64,000 nt of DNA from Sphingomonadales bacterium (GTDB lineage: Bacteria > Pseudomonadota > Alphaproteobacteria > Sphingomonadales > Sphingomonadaceae). The stretch spans positions 124,001-188,000 of the forward strand of contig JAIYAY010000018.1 in the NCBI GenBank assembly GCA_027488785.1. Direction: 5' to 3'. Position 1 is the first letter of the stretch. Each line of letters starts with the position of its first letter. Both the position numbers and the translations under genes were made by a program. Below the pieces are notes generated by a model. It saw nothing but the letters and a program-made list of their open reading frames with translations, did not search any database and was not told the DNA's origin. Shown in pieces: positions 48,561-58,175 of this stretch.

Positions 48561-49693
48561 GCGGCTCTGAAGTAGTCATCGTCGGCGGCGGCGTCACAGG
48601 TCTTAGCGCAGGCTGGTGGCTGGCGCGTTCGGGTGTCAAGGTCACCGTGCTCGACAAGTTCATTGTTGGTTGGGAAGCCTCCGGACGCAATGGCGGCGGT
48701 GCATCACATTATTCCAGCCCCTTGTTCGATGAAGAACAACGGCTTTGGCCGCAAATGGATGAGCTATTGGGCTACCCGACAGAGCATCAAAAAGGCCGTA
48801 TCCTGATTGCGATGACCGAACGTCAGTGGGACCAATATCGCTTTATTGCGGAACGTCACACACGCCTCAACCACCCGGTCGAGGTGCTTGACGTCAAGCA
48901 AGTGCAAGAGGCTGTTCCGCTGGCGGGCGACAATTGCTTTGGCGGCGTGCATTATAAATTTGGCGGCCACGCCAACCCGCAACGCACGGTTCAGGCCTAC
49001 GCCTGGGCGCTGCAAGATCTTGGTGGTAAAATCATTCAGCATAGCCCCGTTACAGGATTTGAAACCGCCGGTGGCAAGGTGACCGCGGTGAAGACGGCCA
49101 ATGCGACTTATGGCTGCGATGCTGTTGTGGTTGCTGCCGGACCGCAAATCCCGCAACTGATGGCGCAATTGGGCGTTGATGTCCCTCTGGCGGCTGCGCG
49201 TGCAGAAATGATCATTACCGAACCGGCCCCCATGATGCCGCTGGGCGGCGTTGATGGGCATAAGATTTATGGCCGCCAGACGTTGCGCGGCAATTTGGCC
49301 TATGGCGGCGGGCCGCATGAATGGCTGGACGTGGATGCCACTGGTCCGGCGGCTCGGCCATCGACTCCTTTGGCCCGCAACCTTGCCAAAAGGCTGGCCG
49401 AACTGCTGCCCAAGGCCGCGCATCTCAACGTCATTCGCAGCTGGGCGGGCGTGATTGAAAATTCACCCGATGGCCGTCCGATTATTGATCGGCTCACCAG
49501 CCCCGACAATGTCGTTGTCGCCTCCATGTCCAGCGTGGGCTTTGGCCTGTCGCCCGCATCGGGCCATGCGATCCGCGATCTGGTGATTGATGGCGCATGC
49601 TCCTTTACCAACATCGACCTTCTCAAGCTGTCGCGCTTTGATGGGCTTGAAAAGGATTGGCGTGAAAAGCGTGGGTGGATGCCCATCGCATGA
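48557..49693 (+). CDS. DAO family FAD-dependent oxidoreductase, opine oxidase subunit B / HcnC-like
   Basis: A 378-residue D-amino acid oxidase-fold subunit. The dinucleotide motif VVIVGGGVTGLSAGWWLA opens the protein; GRNGGGASHYSS follows at the flavin site, and the end carries RPIIDRL and GFGLSPASGHAIRDLV. It is the probable catalytic partner of the upstream OoxA-like subunit. Substrate candidates are N-methyl or opine-like amino acids, proline derivatives or glycine analogues. It overlaps genes on both sides by 4 bases (ATGA), keeping expression stoichiometric. Confidence 0.8.
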   Translation: MSGSEVVIVGGGVTGLSAGWWLARSGVKVTVLDKFIVGWEASGRNGGGASHYSSPLFDEEQRLWPQMDELLGYPTEHQKGRILIAMTERQWDQYRFIAERHTRLNHPVEVLDVKQVQEAVPLAGDNCFGGVHYKFGGHANPQRTVQAYAWALQDLGGKIIQHSPVTGFETAGGKVTAVKTANATYGCDAVVVAAGPQIPQLMAQLGVDVPLAAARAEMIITEPAPMMPLGGVDGHKIYGRQTLRGNLAYGGGPHEWLDVDATGPAARPSTPLARNLAKRLAELLPKAAHLNVIRSWAGVIENSPDGRPIIDRLTSPDNVVVASMSSVGFGLSPASGHAIRDLVIDGACSFTNIDLLKLSRFDGLEKDWREKRGWMPIA

Positions 49694-50946
49694 GCCGATA
49701 TTCAGCCTTCAGCCTGTTGCGCGGCGCTCTTACCGGGCACCGCCACTGGCAGCCAGCATGGCGCGACCCGGAACCCAAATCGCATTATGATATCATCATC
49801 ATCGGCGGTGGCGGCCATGGGCTGGCGACGGCATATTATTTGGCCAAGGTGCATGGCTTAACGAATATTGCCGTTCTGGAAAAAGGCTGGATTGGCGGGG
49901 GAAATACGGGACGCAATACGACGATTGTGCGTTCCAATTATCGGCTGGAACCTCTGCATAATTTCTTCGAATTTGGCTTGAAGCTTTGGCATGGCCTGAG
50001 CGATGAGTTGAATTACAATGTGATGTTCAGCCCCCGGGGCGCAATGTTCCTTGGTCATAGCGACGCCGATATGGTCAAGCTGGCGGAACGCGGGGACGCC
50101 ATGCGTTGTGACGGGATTGATGCCGATCTGTTGACCCGGGATCAGGTGGCAAAGCTTGAGCCTTTGCTCGATATGTCGCGCGATGCGCGCTTTCCTATTC
50201 AAGGTGGTTTGATCCAGCGTCGTGGTGGCACGGCGCGGCATGATGCCGTCGCTTGGGGCTATGGCCGCGGCGCAGACAGCCTGGGCGTCGATATCATTCA
50301 AAAATGCGAAGTCACGGGTTTTGTTCGGGATGGCGGCGCTGTTGTGGGCGTGGAGACAACGCGCGGACGCATTGGTGCGGGGCGCGTTGGTATTTGCGTT
50401 GCCGGGCATAGCGGGCATGTCGCTGGACTTGCGGGGCTAAAACTGCCGGTTGAATCGCAAACGCTGCAAGCGATGGTCACCGAAGGCGTCAAGCCGATGA
50501 TCAACAGCGTGATCATGTCCCAATCCTTGCATTGCTATATCAGCCAGTCGGACAAGGGCGGCGTCGTCTTTGGTGGCGACCCAGATAATTGGCCAAGCTA
50601 CGCCCAGCGTGGGCACCCTATGGTGATGGAAGGCGCAGTGGCACAAGGTCTCGCACTTGTCCCTGCTCTGTCCCGCCTGCGCATGGTCCGGACGTGGAGC
50701 GGCGTTACCGATATGAGCTTTGACGGTGCGCCCATCATTGGCGAAACGCCTGTCCCCAACCTCTTCCTCAACGGCGGCTGGTGCTATGGCGGCTTTAAGG
50801 CAACGCCCGCATCGGGTTGGACCTATGCGCACACGCTTGCGACCGGCAAACCACATGCACTGAACGCACCCTTCTCGCTTGACCGCTTTGAACGCGGCGC
50901 AACCATTGATGAAACGGGGAGCGGCCCAATGCCGAATAGCCGCTAA
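49690..50946 (+). CDS. soxB: Sarcosine oxidase beta subunit
   Basis: Catalytic subunit of heterotetrameric sarcosine oxidase, which converts sarcosine, O2 and THF to glycine, H2O2 and methylene-THF (or formaldehyde without THF). The N-terminus RYSAFSLLRGALTGHRHW and IIIGGGGHGLATAYYLAK are characteristic. His184 in ARHDAVAWG corresponds to the residue that covalently binds FMN, and GGWCYGGFKATPASG is conserved near the end. At 418 residues it is full length. ATG 49690 overlaps the upstream stop; an in-frame GTG 5 codons earlier is unlikely. Confidence 0.95.
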   Translation: MSRYSAFSLLRGALTGHRHWQPAWRDPEPKSHYDIIIIGGGGHGLATAYYLAKVHGLTNIAVLEKGWIGGGNTGRNTTIVRSNYRLEPLHNFFEFGLKLWHGLSDELNYNVMFSPRGAMFLGHSDADMVKLAERGDAMRCDGIDADLLTRDQVAKLEPLLDMSRDARFPIQGGLIQRRGGTARHDAVAWGYGRGADSLGVDIIQKCEVTGFVRDGGAVVGVETTRGRIGAGRVGICVAGHSGHVAGLAGLKLPVESQTLQAMVTEGVKPMINSVIMSQSLHCYISQSDKGGVVFGGDPDNWPSYAQRGHPMVMEGAVAQGLALVPALSRLRMVRTWSGVTDMSFDGAPIIGETPVPNLFLNGGWCYGGFKATPASGWTYAHTLATGKPHALNAPFSLDRFERGATIDETGSGPMPNSR

Positions 50947-51209
50947 TGATGCTTATTCCCTGCCCCCATTGCGGCCCACGGGCGCAATCCGAATTCATCT
51001 ATGAGCGGACGGTCGATTCCGTTGTGCCACTGGATGCAACATCACAAGAGGCGATGGCCAAGCTCTTCACCCGCAATAATCCGCGCGGCGTCGATGATGA
51101 AATCTGGCGGCACACTTATGGCTGCCGGGCATGGATGGTTTTGTCGCGTCACCGTGTGACCAATGAAATTTCCGAATGCCGCGCCATCGGGCCGGAGGCT
51201 TTGCCATGA
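50946..51209 (+). CDS. soxD: Sarcosine oxidase delta subunit
   Basis: An 87-residue subunit holding a structural zinc. Ligand candidates are Cys6 and Cys9 (PCPHCG), and a His and Cys in HTYGCRAW. ERTVDSV, NPRGVDDEIW and the RHRVTNEI end match SoxD. Two ATG codons are adjacent (50946 and 50949). It overlaps the soxB stop and the soxA start. Confidence 0.93.
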   Translation: MMLIPCPHCGPRAQSEFIYERTVDSVVPLDATSQEAMAKLFTRNNPRGVDDEIWRHTYGCRAWMVLSRHRVTNEISECRAIGPEALP

Positions 51210-53941
51210 TCAATTTCAGCTTTGATGGTAAAGCCTATACCGCGCAGGTAGGCGACACGCTGGCGGCGGCCTTGTTGCGCAATGGCATTGGCCTTGTCGG
51301 CCGCAGCTTTAAATATCATCGCCCACGCGGTATCATGACCGCAGGCGTTGAGGAGCCGAATGCGCTTGTCACCGTCGGCGAAGGTGGCCGAGCCGAGCCC
51401 AATACCCGTGCGACCGATGTGTTCGTCTATGAAGGTTTGGTCGCGCGCAGCCAAAACCGTTGGCCCAATCTGTCGTTCGACATTGGTTCGGTTTTGGGTT
51501 TAGCGGCGCCCGCCCTTTCCGCTGGTTTTTACTATAAAACCTTTTTTGGCTCGGCCAAAAAATGGATGTTCTACGAATATTTCATCCGTAAAGCCGCCGG
51601 GCTTGGTAATGCGCCGACGCAGGCGGATCCGGATCGGTTCAGCCATCGTGCAGCGTTTTGCGATGTTCTTGTGGTTGGCGCCGGTCCCGCCGGGATGCAG
51701 GCTGCGCTTGAAGCTGCCGAAAGCGGCAAACGCGTTATCTTGGTCGAACAGGATAACATCCTTGGCGCCTCGCTCATCCGTGACCCGCAAGAACTGGACG
51801 CCGCATGGATTGAGGCGACAGCCGCGCGCATTCGCGCTGCAGGTGGGCGTATCCTCACGCGCACCACGGCATCGGGCTATTGGGAACATGACCTCGTTAC
51901 CCTGACACAGCGTTTATCAGAGCCGGGACAAACCCCCGATAATGGGGTGGCGCAACGTCTATGGCATGTCCGCGCTGGCCAAGTGATTTTGGCCAGCGGA
52001 AGCATTGAGCGGCCCATGGCCTTTGCCCATAATGACCGACCCGGTGTCATGCTGTCGCAAGCATTGCGCAGCTATGTCCGCCGCTTTGGCGTCGTTCCCG
52101 GCAAGCGCGTCGTGATCGCCACCAACAATGACGATGCCTATAAAACCGCGCAGGCAATGAAAGACGCAGGCGCGCAAATTGTTGCAGTCCTTGACGCAAG
52201 GCCGGCGCCCGCGGGAGCCAATAGCGGGCATCGCGTCTACAACAACGCCATTCCGCTCTCGACCAAAGGTGCGCGGCATTGCCTGAAAAACGTTTCTGCA
52301 TCGGTCGATGGTCAGACTTTGGAGTGGGATGCTGACCTGCTGGCCGTGTCCGGTGGGTTTACGCCTGTCGTTCACCTGCACATGCAAGCGGGCGGGACGC
52401 TTGACTGGAATGCGGATGCGCAAGCTTTCGTTCCCGCAAGTTCGCGCCAGAATGTGACAACGATCGGCGGGGCCGCAGAACCACAACCGATATTCAAAAT
52501 GGCGTCTGCTGCAAAGCCGAAGAAAAGCTTCATCGATTTCCAGAACGACGTGACATTGGCCGATGTCGATCTGGCATGGGCAGAGGGCTATCGTTCGGTC
52601 GAACATCTTAAACGCTACACCACGCTTGGCATGGCGACGGATCAAGGCAAGCTCAGCAATATGGCAGCTCTCGGGCGTTTGGCCGAAAAGCAGGGTGTGG
52701 CTATTCCGGAGGCTGGGCTGACTACATTCCGCCCACCTTACACCCCGGTGACGATGGGCTTGCTCGCAGGTGCCGGGGCGAAAGATGCAGGCGCACATGT
52801 TCGCCGTCTTGCTTTATATGACCTGCACGCGGCAAAGAACCCGATTTGGCAACCGCTGGGCTATTGGTTCCGGCCACGCGCTTACCCCACAGGCGGTGAG
52901 ACATTGGCGCAAGCCGCACTGCGTGAGGCCAAGGCCGTGCGGAACAATGTTGGCATAACTGACGTGTCGACGCTGGCGAAATTTGAAGTGAGCGGCCCGG
53001 ACGCTGCGGCATTCTTGGAGATCATCTGCGCTACTACCGTTAGCAAACTGGCCGTCGGGCGCGGACGCTATACCTTCATGCTGCGCGAAGATGGGTTCGT
53101 CTTTGACGATGGCACCGTGTGGCGATTGGACGAAAACCGTTATCTTCTCACCAGCTCCACCGGCGGGGCGGATCGCATGGCGACGCATATCTCTTATGTG
53201 CGCCAATATCTGTGCCCACATTTGCGCGTATCTGCCGTCAATGTGCAGGAACATTATGCCGGCATTGCCATCGCGGGACCAACGGCAAAAGCTGTTCTCA
53301 CAACATTAATCGGTGAAGAGCCACCACGCCACATGTCGACCGTTCCAGCGGTCATCGCGGGCGTTCCAGTCATCATCTTGGCCGCCAGCTACAGCGGCGA
53401 ACGCGCATTCGAAATCTATATCACAGCAAGCGATGCCGCCACGGTCTGGGCCGCATGCGAAGCCGAAGTGATGAAAGTAGGCGGCGCGTTATACGGGCTC
53501 GAAGCGATGGAGTTTCTGCGCATTGAAAAGGGCCATTTGGTCGTCGGCGGTGAAGTCGACGGGCGGATGACACCGCATGATTTGGCGCTGGATAAGATGC
53601 TCAATAAGGCGGGCGGATTTATCGGCGCCTCTGGCCTCGCTCGCCCCGCTTTGGCCGAAGCCGGACGGCGACAACTGGTTGGACTGGAGGCGCTTGACGG
53701 CGACATTCCAGAAGGATCCATGCTCATCCCCAGCGAAGGCGCGTCACCGCAAGGTCATGTCAGTGCGGGGGCTTTCCGCATCATTGAGGGCGGGTCAGTT
53801 GCGCTGGGGCAGTTGGTCGATGGGTTTAGCCGTCATGGCGAAATCCTCATCGCCTCTTCCCCGACACGCGGCCAAAAAGCGCGTGTCCGTGTTGTAGCTC
53901 CACATTTTTATGATCCAGCAGGAGAGCGTTACCGTGACTGA
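51206..53941 (+). CDS. soxA: Sarcosine oxidase alpha subunit
   Basis: A 911-residue subunit. It starts with a ferredoxin-like domain (FSFDGKAYTAQVGDTLAAAL, RSFKYHRPRGIMTAG), then an NAD/FAD-binding region with LVVGAGPAGMQAALEA near residue 155, and ends with a GCV_T folate domain and its C-terminal barrel (LREDGFVFDDGTVWRL, GLEAMEFLRIEKGH). It binds NAD and THF, passing the methylene group formed in SoxB to folate. ATG 51206 overlaps soxD by 4 bases; an in-frame upstream ATG lies within soxD. Confidence 0.95.
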   Translation: MINFSFDGKAYTAQVGDTLAAALLRNGIGLVGRSFKYHRPRGIMTAGVEEPNALVTVGEGGRAEPNTRATDVFVYEGLVARSQNRWPNLSFDIGSVLGLAAPALSAGFYYKTFFGSAKKWMFYEYFIRKAAGLGNAPTQADPDRFSHRAAFCDVLVVGAGPAGMQAALEAAESGKRVILVEQDNILGASLIRDPQELDAAWIEATAARIRAAGGRILTRTTASGYWEHDLVTLTQRLSEPGQTPDNGVAQRLWHVRAGQVILASGSIERPMAFAHNDRPGVMLSQALRSYVRRFGVVPGKRVVIATNNDDAYKTAQAMKDAGAQIVAVLDARPAPAGANSGHRVYNNAIPLSTKGARHCLKNVSASVDGQTLEWDADLLAVSGGFTPVVHLHMQAGGTLDWNADAQAFVPASSRQNVTTIGGAAEPQPIFKMASAAKPKKSFIDFQNDVTLADVDLAWAEGYRSVEHLKRYTTLGMATDQGKLSNMAALGRLAEKQGVAIPEAGLTTFRPPYTPVTMGLLAGAGAKDAGAHVRRLALYDLHAAKNPIWQPLGYWFRPRAYPTGGETLAQAALREAKAVRNNVGITDVSTLAKFEVSGPDAAAFLEIICATTVSKLAVGRGRYTFMLREDGFVFDDGTVWRLDENRYLLTSSTGGADRMATHISYVRQYLCPHLRVSAVNVQEHYAGIAIAGPTAKAVLTTLIGEEPPRHMSTVPAVIAGVPVIILAASYSGERAFEIYITASDAATVWAACEAEVMKVGGALYGLEAMEFLRIEKGHLVVGGEVDGRMTPHDLALDKMLNKAGGFIGASGLARPALAEAGRRQLVGLEALDGDIPEGSMLIPSEGASPQGHVSAGAFRIIEGGSVALGQLVDGFSRHGEILIASSPTRGQKARVRVVAPHFYDPAGERYRD

Positions 53942-54425
53942 AGTAACGATCACTACTCTGCCCGCCGCCCCGCTGCATGTTTTTGAGATTTGGAACAACG
54001 CGGTCGCTGTCGCGAAGCGCTTCAAAGCCGCGATGGGCTTTGCCCTTCCTGCGACCGGACGGTCAGGTGGTAATGATGCGCTCCGCTTGATCCGCTTTGA
54101 ACCCACAGTATGGCTCGTAGAAGGCGATATAAGCTCTCTGGGCGACGTTTTGGCAGAAGATGGCGCGTTGACCGCAATCAGTGGCGGGATCGTCCGTATA
54201 CGCCTGTCCGGCAAAGGCTGGCGCACGCTCCTGATGGAAGGCGGCGTATTCGACGCGGAAAGCCCAGATTTTGCTGCTGGATGCAGCGCAGCGACGATCA
54301 TTGACCATGTCAATGTCCGCCTGCACGTCATCGATGAAACGACCTGCGACGCCTATGTGCCATTAAGCTTCAGTCAGGGACTGCTCCATTTTTGGAGGCA
54401 AGCTGCGGGGAGTTTGGTGGAGTAG
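53934..54425 (+). CDS. soxG: Sarcosine oxidase gamma subunit
   Basis: A 163-residue GcvT-related subunit that completes the soxBDAG set. Conserved features include a hydrophobic central RFEPTVWLVEG, SGGIVRIRLSGKGWR, DHVNVRLHVIDE and a C-terminal SFSQGLLHFWRQA. GTG 53934 is chosen: AGGAGA lies 10 bases upstream and it overlaps the soxA stop by 8 bases; ATG 53910 is the in-frame alternative. It ends the operon; no terminator hairpin is obvious after it. Confidence 0.88.
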   Translation: MTEVTITTLPAAPLHVFEIWNNAVAVAKRFKAAMGFALPATGRSGGNDALRLIRFEPTVWLVEGDISSLGDVLAEDGALTAISGGIVRIRLSGKGWRTLLMEGGVFDAESPDFAAGCSAATIIDHVNVRLHVIDETTCDAYVPLSFSQGLLHFWRQAAGSLVE

Positions 54426-54559
54426 ATTGCGGTTATTAAACGGACAAGATTTCTAGATTATCCGCATATAAACGCGCCATCATTCTAAATTTCTAATATC
54501 TGTTGCGCCACGCCATAAAGCGGGTATTTCGAAGCGCACCACAACAAGGGTTTCCGATA

Positions 54560-56500
54560 ATGCAAGATAGGCATTCGGGTTCGTCTGATTCCCAATCTTT
54601 ACACAAGCACTCGATCGCGGCGCTCACCATTGGCGCCATTGGCGTTGTTTTCGGCGATATTGGCACCAGCCCGCTTTACGCATTTCGTGAAGCTTTGCAT
54701 CACAGTGCGCCTTCGGGAGGGATACAGGATGCGGCAATTTTCGGGGTCCTTAGCCTAGCTCTATGGTCACTGATATTGGTGGTTACCGTCAAATATATCA
54801 TTTTCCTGATGCGCGCAGACAATGATGGTGAGGGTGGCGTTCTGGCCTTGCTTGCGCTAGCAGGTCAGGGAATGGGCGGACGCAAAGGTGCGGTGCTCGC
54901 GCTGGGTGCTGCAGGCGCAGCCATGTTTTACGGCGATGCTATTCTGACCCCTGCATTATCTGTGCTCTCGGCGGTAGAAGGTGTCAAAACTATCCCCAAT
55001 GTCGGCGATAGCATCTCGCAACGGACTATCATCGGCATAACGTTGCTGATTATGTTGGGTTTGTTTGCCATTCAGTTTCGCGGCACGGCCATGGTCAGCA
55101 AGCTATTTGGCCCGATTTGCGTAGTTTGGTTTGTGACCCTCGGCGCCCTTGGTGTCATGCATATATCCAGCTATCCCGCCATTTTGGGCGCATTGTCGCC
55201 ACATCATGCGGCGTCATTCCTTTCCAACAATGGTATGATCGGCTTGATAGTATTGGGGTCAGTATTCTTAACCGTCACCGGTGCGGAAGCCCTGACCGCC
55301 GACATGGGACATTTCGGACGGCTTCCCATCCGTTTAGGCTGGTTCCTGCTCGTATTTCCTGCATTAAGCCTAAACTATTTTGGACAAGGCGCATTTGCCA
55401 TGGTTGCGTTCGAGCAGGCACAGGCCGCAGGCGTGCCGCTGGAAACCAGAGACTGGTTCTTCCTAATGTCGCCTGAGGCTTTACGCATTCCTATGATCAT
55501 ACTGACGGGGCTTGCGACTATCATTGCCAGTCAGGCGGTCATTACAGGCGCTTATTCCTTGACGCAGCAAGCAATTCAGCTCGGTCTTTTACCGCGCATG
55601 AAGATTGTCCAAACTTCGGCTGGAAGTGCTGGCCAAATATATATTCCAGCAATCAATTGGATGTTGTTATTCGGTGTATGCGTGTTGGTGTTGGAGTTTG
55701 GCAATTCGTCAGCGATGGCTTCTGCTTATGGCATTGCGGTAACGGGCACGATGGTCGTCACCACATGCCTTGCCTTTGTGGTGGTTCACAAACTCTGGCA
55801 ATGGAGCCTTGCGAAATCCTTGCTGGTCATCACCCCTTTCCTTGCCATTGACATCATCTTCTTTGGCGCGAACATCCTGCGGGTGTTTGAAGGCGGTTGG
55901 GTTCCATTGGCGTTGGGCGCGTTCATCTGCTTGCTCATCTGGATATGGGTGCGCGGCAAGCGCCTGATCGATTTGAAGGAAAATGATGGCGCGATGACGC
56001 TAACGGAACTGGGCCGCACATTATCGAACAGCACGATCACCCGCGTTGCGGGGACCGCGGTCTATATGACGGCCAATTCCGAAGGCGTGCCTGGAACTAT
56101 CCTACATAATATGAAACATTATCGGGTGCTGCATGAACGCAATATCGTGCTGACCGTTCGCACAGCAAGTGTTCCTTACGTGCCACAAGACGAACGCGCC
56201 GCTTATGAAAAGATAGATGCGAACTTCACTCGGGTAACATTGCGATATGGTTTCATGGACACCCCCGATGTGCCCGCTGATTTGGCATTCGCTATTTCGA
56301 AAAATGACACGCCGCTGAATGAAATAATGACGAGCTATTTTGTAGGTCGCAACATGTTGCAAGCGTCCAAAGATGAAGGCTTGCCGTTCTGGCAGGACAT
56401 CATCCTGATATTCCTGCAACGCAACGCTTATAATCCAGCTGAGTTTTTCAACATTCCGTCAAATCAAATCGTTGCAATCGGTGCGCAGGTTGTCGTCTGA
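54560..56500 (+). CDS. kup: Kup family potassium uptake protein
   Basis: A 646-residue K+/H+ symporter of the inner membrane with about 12 transmembrane segments in its first 430 residues. The signature GVVFGDIGTSPLYAFREAL lies near residue 32, and GEGGVLALLALA and YGDAILTPALSVLSAVEG follow in order. A cytoplasmic C-terminal tail (residues about 450-646) is complete. ATG 54560 has AAGGG 9 bases upstream; an earlier in-frame start at 54503 has no family similarity. Potassium and betaines are both osmolytes, so its place between betaine genes may be meaningful or chance. Confidence 0.94.
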   Translation: MQDRHSGSSDSQSLHKHSIAALTIGAIGVVFGDIGTSPLYAFREALHHSAPSGGIQDAAIFGVLSLALWSLILVVTVKYIIFLMRADNDGEGGVLALLALAGQGMGGRKGAVLALGAAGAAMFYGDAILTPALSVLSAVEGVKTIPNVGDSISQRTIIGITLLIMLGLFAIQFRGTAMVSKLFGPICVVWFVTLGALGVMHISSYPAILGALSPHHAASFLSNNGMIGLIVLGSVFLTVTGAEALTADMGHFGRLPIRLGWFLLVFPALSLNYFGQGAFAMVAFEQAQAAGVPLETRDWFFLMSPEALRIPMIILTGLATIIASQAVITGAYSLTQQAIQLGLLPRMKIVQTSAGSAGQIYIPAINWMLLFGVCVLVLEFGNSSAMASAYGIAVTGTMVVTTCLAFVVVHKLWQWSLAKSLLVITPFLAIDIIFFGANILRVFEGGWVPLALGAFICLLIWIWVRGKRLIDLKENDGAMTLTELGRTLSNSTITRVAGTAVYMTANSEGVPGTILHNMKHYRVLHERNIVLTVRTASVPYVPQDERAAYEKIDANFTRVTLRYGFMDTPDVPADLAFAISKNDTPLNEIMTSYFVGRNMLQASKDEGLPFWQDIILIFLQRNAYNPAEFFNIPSNQIVAIGAQVVV

Positions 56501-56873
56501 AGAACCTTAAGGGAGATGGCTTTCGGCAGGCGCAACGAACCGCATAAAGGGTGGGAGATGTTCGGGATGTGCCAATTTTGCCAGTCAGATAACTTAACAT
56601 ATTTCATAAGTTATTGTAATATTTAACAGCTGTTTGGTCGCCAAATGCGGCATTGAAGATTCCCTTTCAGACAAGCTTCTCTCCTGCCTTAATCTTGTAG
56701 GAAATTTTATTGCGCGCACGACATATTGTGCAATTGGGTCAGGTGCGATTTTGGTGTGAACTTGCAAGCAATTCTGCAGGTTGTGCAGAGCTCTATATCC
56801 TGACATGCGCATTTCGCGCATCCACGCTGCCGCTAAAAAGTTTCTTCCTTTTGCGGCTGTCGTGACCCTTTAC
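56501..56873. other. 373-base intergenic region between convergent genes
   Basis: This stretch lies between the convergent ends of kup and the hydrolase gene. It is AT-rich in the middle and contains a perfect 8-bp inverted repeat (ATAACTTA at 56589-56596, TAAGTTAT at 56607-56614, 10-base loop). No run of T follows, so a bidirectional terminator is only possible. A 75-codon frame here has no family similarity and no convincing start. I see nothing else. Confidence 0.4.
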
Positions 56874-58175
56874 TTACTTCGCGGCGGCCTGATGCTGCAA
56901 CGTCATTCCTTGTGCATGGCGGCGTTGGAAGCCTTTCCATAATGTCACGCCTTCGCCGCCGGGGCTATATGCGCCCCATGCTGTTCCGGCGGGCGCATTC
57001 CATTGCCCGTCATCCGAATTTTCAACGGCCATATTCAGATAGGCCGCTTTGCTGGCGTCATTTCGCAAATGCACCGCCAAAAATGCGGTGATGAAATGCA
57101 GGTTGATGGCGTTCATCCGGTCCTGCCGCCAGATCGGGTCTTCAAACCAATCCATATCCCAAACGGTCCCGCGCATTTCAGGCGGGGTCGGATTGAGGGC
57201 AATGGCATGGCCTGCCTGTTTGTAGGTCAGCAAATAGCGATGGCTGTTCACCGCGCCGTAAAAGACCGCCAGCGCGCCGCTTTTATAATCCACCACAGGG
57301 TCGCTATCGCCGTGAATCAGCAGCAAAGGCGCGGTAAGCGCGGCGAGGCCTTCTGCACCCCAAGCGCTGCGCGGCGCGCCGCCAGCGGGCGCCAATGCCA
57401 CTACGGCCTTCACCCCTTTTAAGGCCATAGCATCGGCCTGCGAACGCCCCCGCGCAAATGTCTTGAGCCAGCCGCCCGCGACCAAATCCATATTCGGCCC
57501 CGCCGGATCCAGCGTTGCCCCGCCAGCGGTCAGCACGCCATAGCCGCCTTGTGAATAGCCAATCAACGCAACATTATCCGCATCGATAAGTTCGCCCAGC
57601 ACATTGCGCAGTTCGCCTGCAACAAAAACGATGTCGCGCGGCCGGTTGAAATTCGGCGCGGCGCGGGTGCTGGGCGACGCGACATAGGGGTTTGGGTCAT
57701 TATGATTAATGGCGGCAACGACATATCCCTTGGATGCCAAATTTTCGCTCAGCCAGGTCATCATGGCGGGATTGTTGCTATAACCATGGCTGATGATGAC
57801 CAAAGGATGTTTGCCGCCTGCCGCCAAAGCGTCGGCCGCAGCCATGCCCTTTTGCGAAAAGTTTACTGGCGGAAACGGCGGTTCGGCCCACAGGCTTCCG
57901 CGATAGATTACTGGCTTTGCGCCATTTTTGACCGTTGCGGGATACCAGATATCCACCCGCAAATTGCGATTAACAAGCGGAATGTCGGTGCCGCCGGGAT
58001 CCCTATTTTCGACATCAGGCTGATTTTTATGGGTTAACAGGACCGAACGGAAACCAACCCCATTTGGACCCAAGGCCGCAAGTTCCGGCGCGTCAACGCC
58101 GGGCATACTCGGGACGCCCGCCTGGACTGGCGCGGCGAGCAGTGCGAAGCAAGCAAGCCAGATTCTGCGGATCAT
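56874..58175 (-). CDS. Exported alpha/beta hydrolase (dienelactone hydrolase / PAF-acetylhydrolase-like)
   Basis: A 433-residue secreted serine hydrolase. A signal peptide ends APVQAG near residue 20. The alpha/beta-hydrolase elements are LVIISHGYSN near residue 125 (oxyanion region), the nucleophile in GYSQGG near 211, an Asp in LIHGDSDPVVD and a His in KQAGHAI. Such enzymes cleave esters or lipids in the periplasm or outside. The start overlaps the LysR stop by 4 bases (ATGA), so the two are one transcriptional unit. The link to amine catabolism, if any, is unclear; an ester or amide of a betaine is one possibility. Confidence 0.78.
   Translation of the reverse strand: MIRRIWLACFALLAAPVQAGVPSMPGVDAPELAALGPNGVGFRSVLLTHKNQPDVENRDPGGTDIPLVNRNLRVDIWYPATVKNGAKPVIYRGSLWAEPPFPPVNFSQKGMAAADALAAGGKHPLVIISHGYSNNPAMMTWLSENLASKGYVVAAINHNDPNPYVASPSTRAAPNFNRPRDIVFVAGELRNVLGELIDADNVALIGYSQGGYGVLTAGGATLDPAGPNMDLVAGGWLKTFARGRSQADAMALKGVKAVVALAPAGGAPRSAWGAEGLAALTAPLLLIHGDSDPVVDYKSGALAVFYGAVNSHRYLLTYKQAGHAIALNPTPPEMRGTVWDMDWFEDPIWRQDRMNAINLHFITAFLAVHLRNDASKAAYLNMAVENSDDGQWNAPAGTAWGAYSPGGEGVTLWKGFQRRHAQGMTLQHQAAAK

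Noticed and set aside
56594-56821. 75-codon frame on the minus strand in the kup/hydrolase gap
   Set aside because: No ribosome site, no recognisable family and composition of intergenic DNA.
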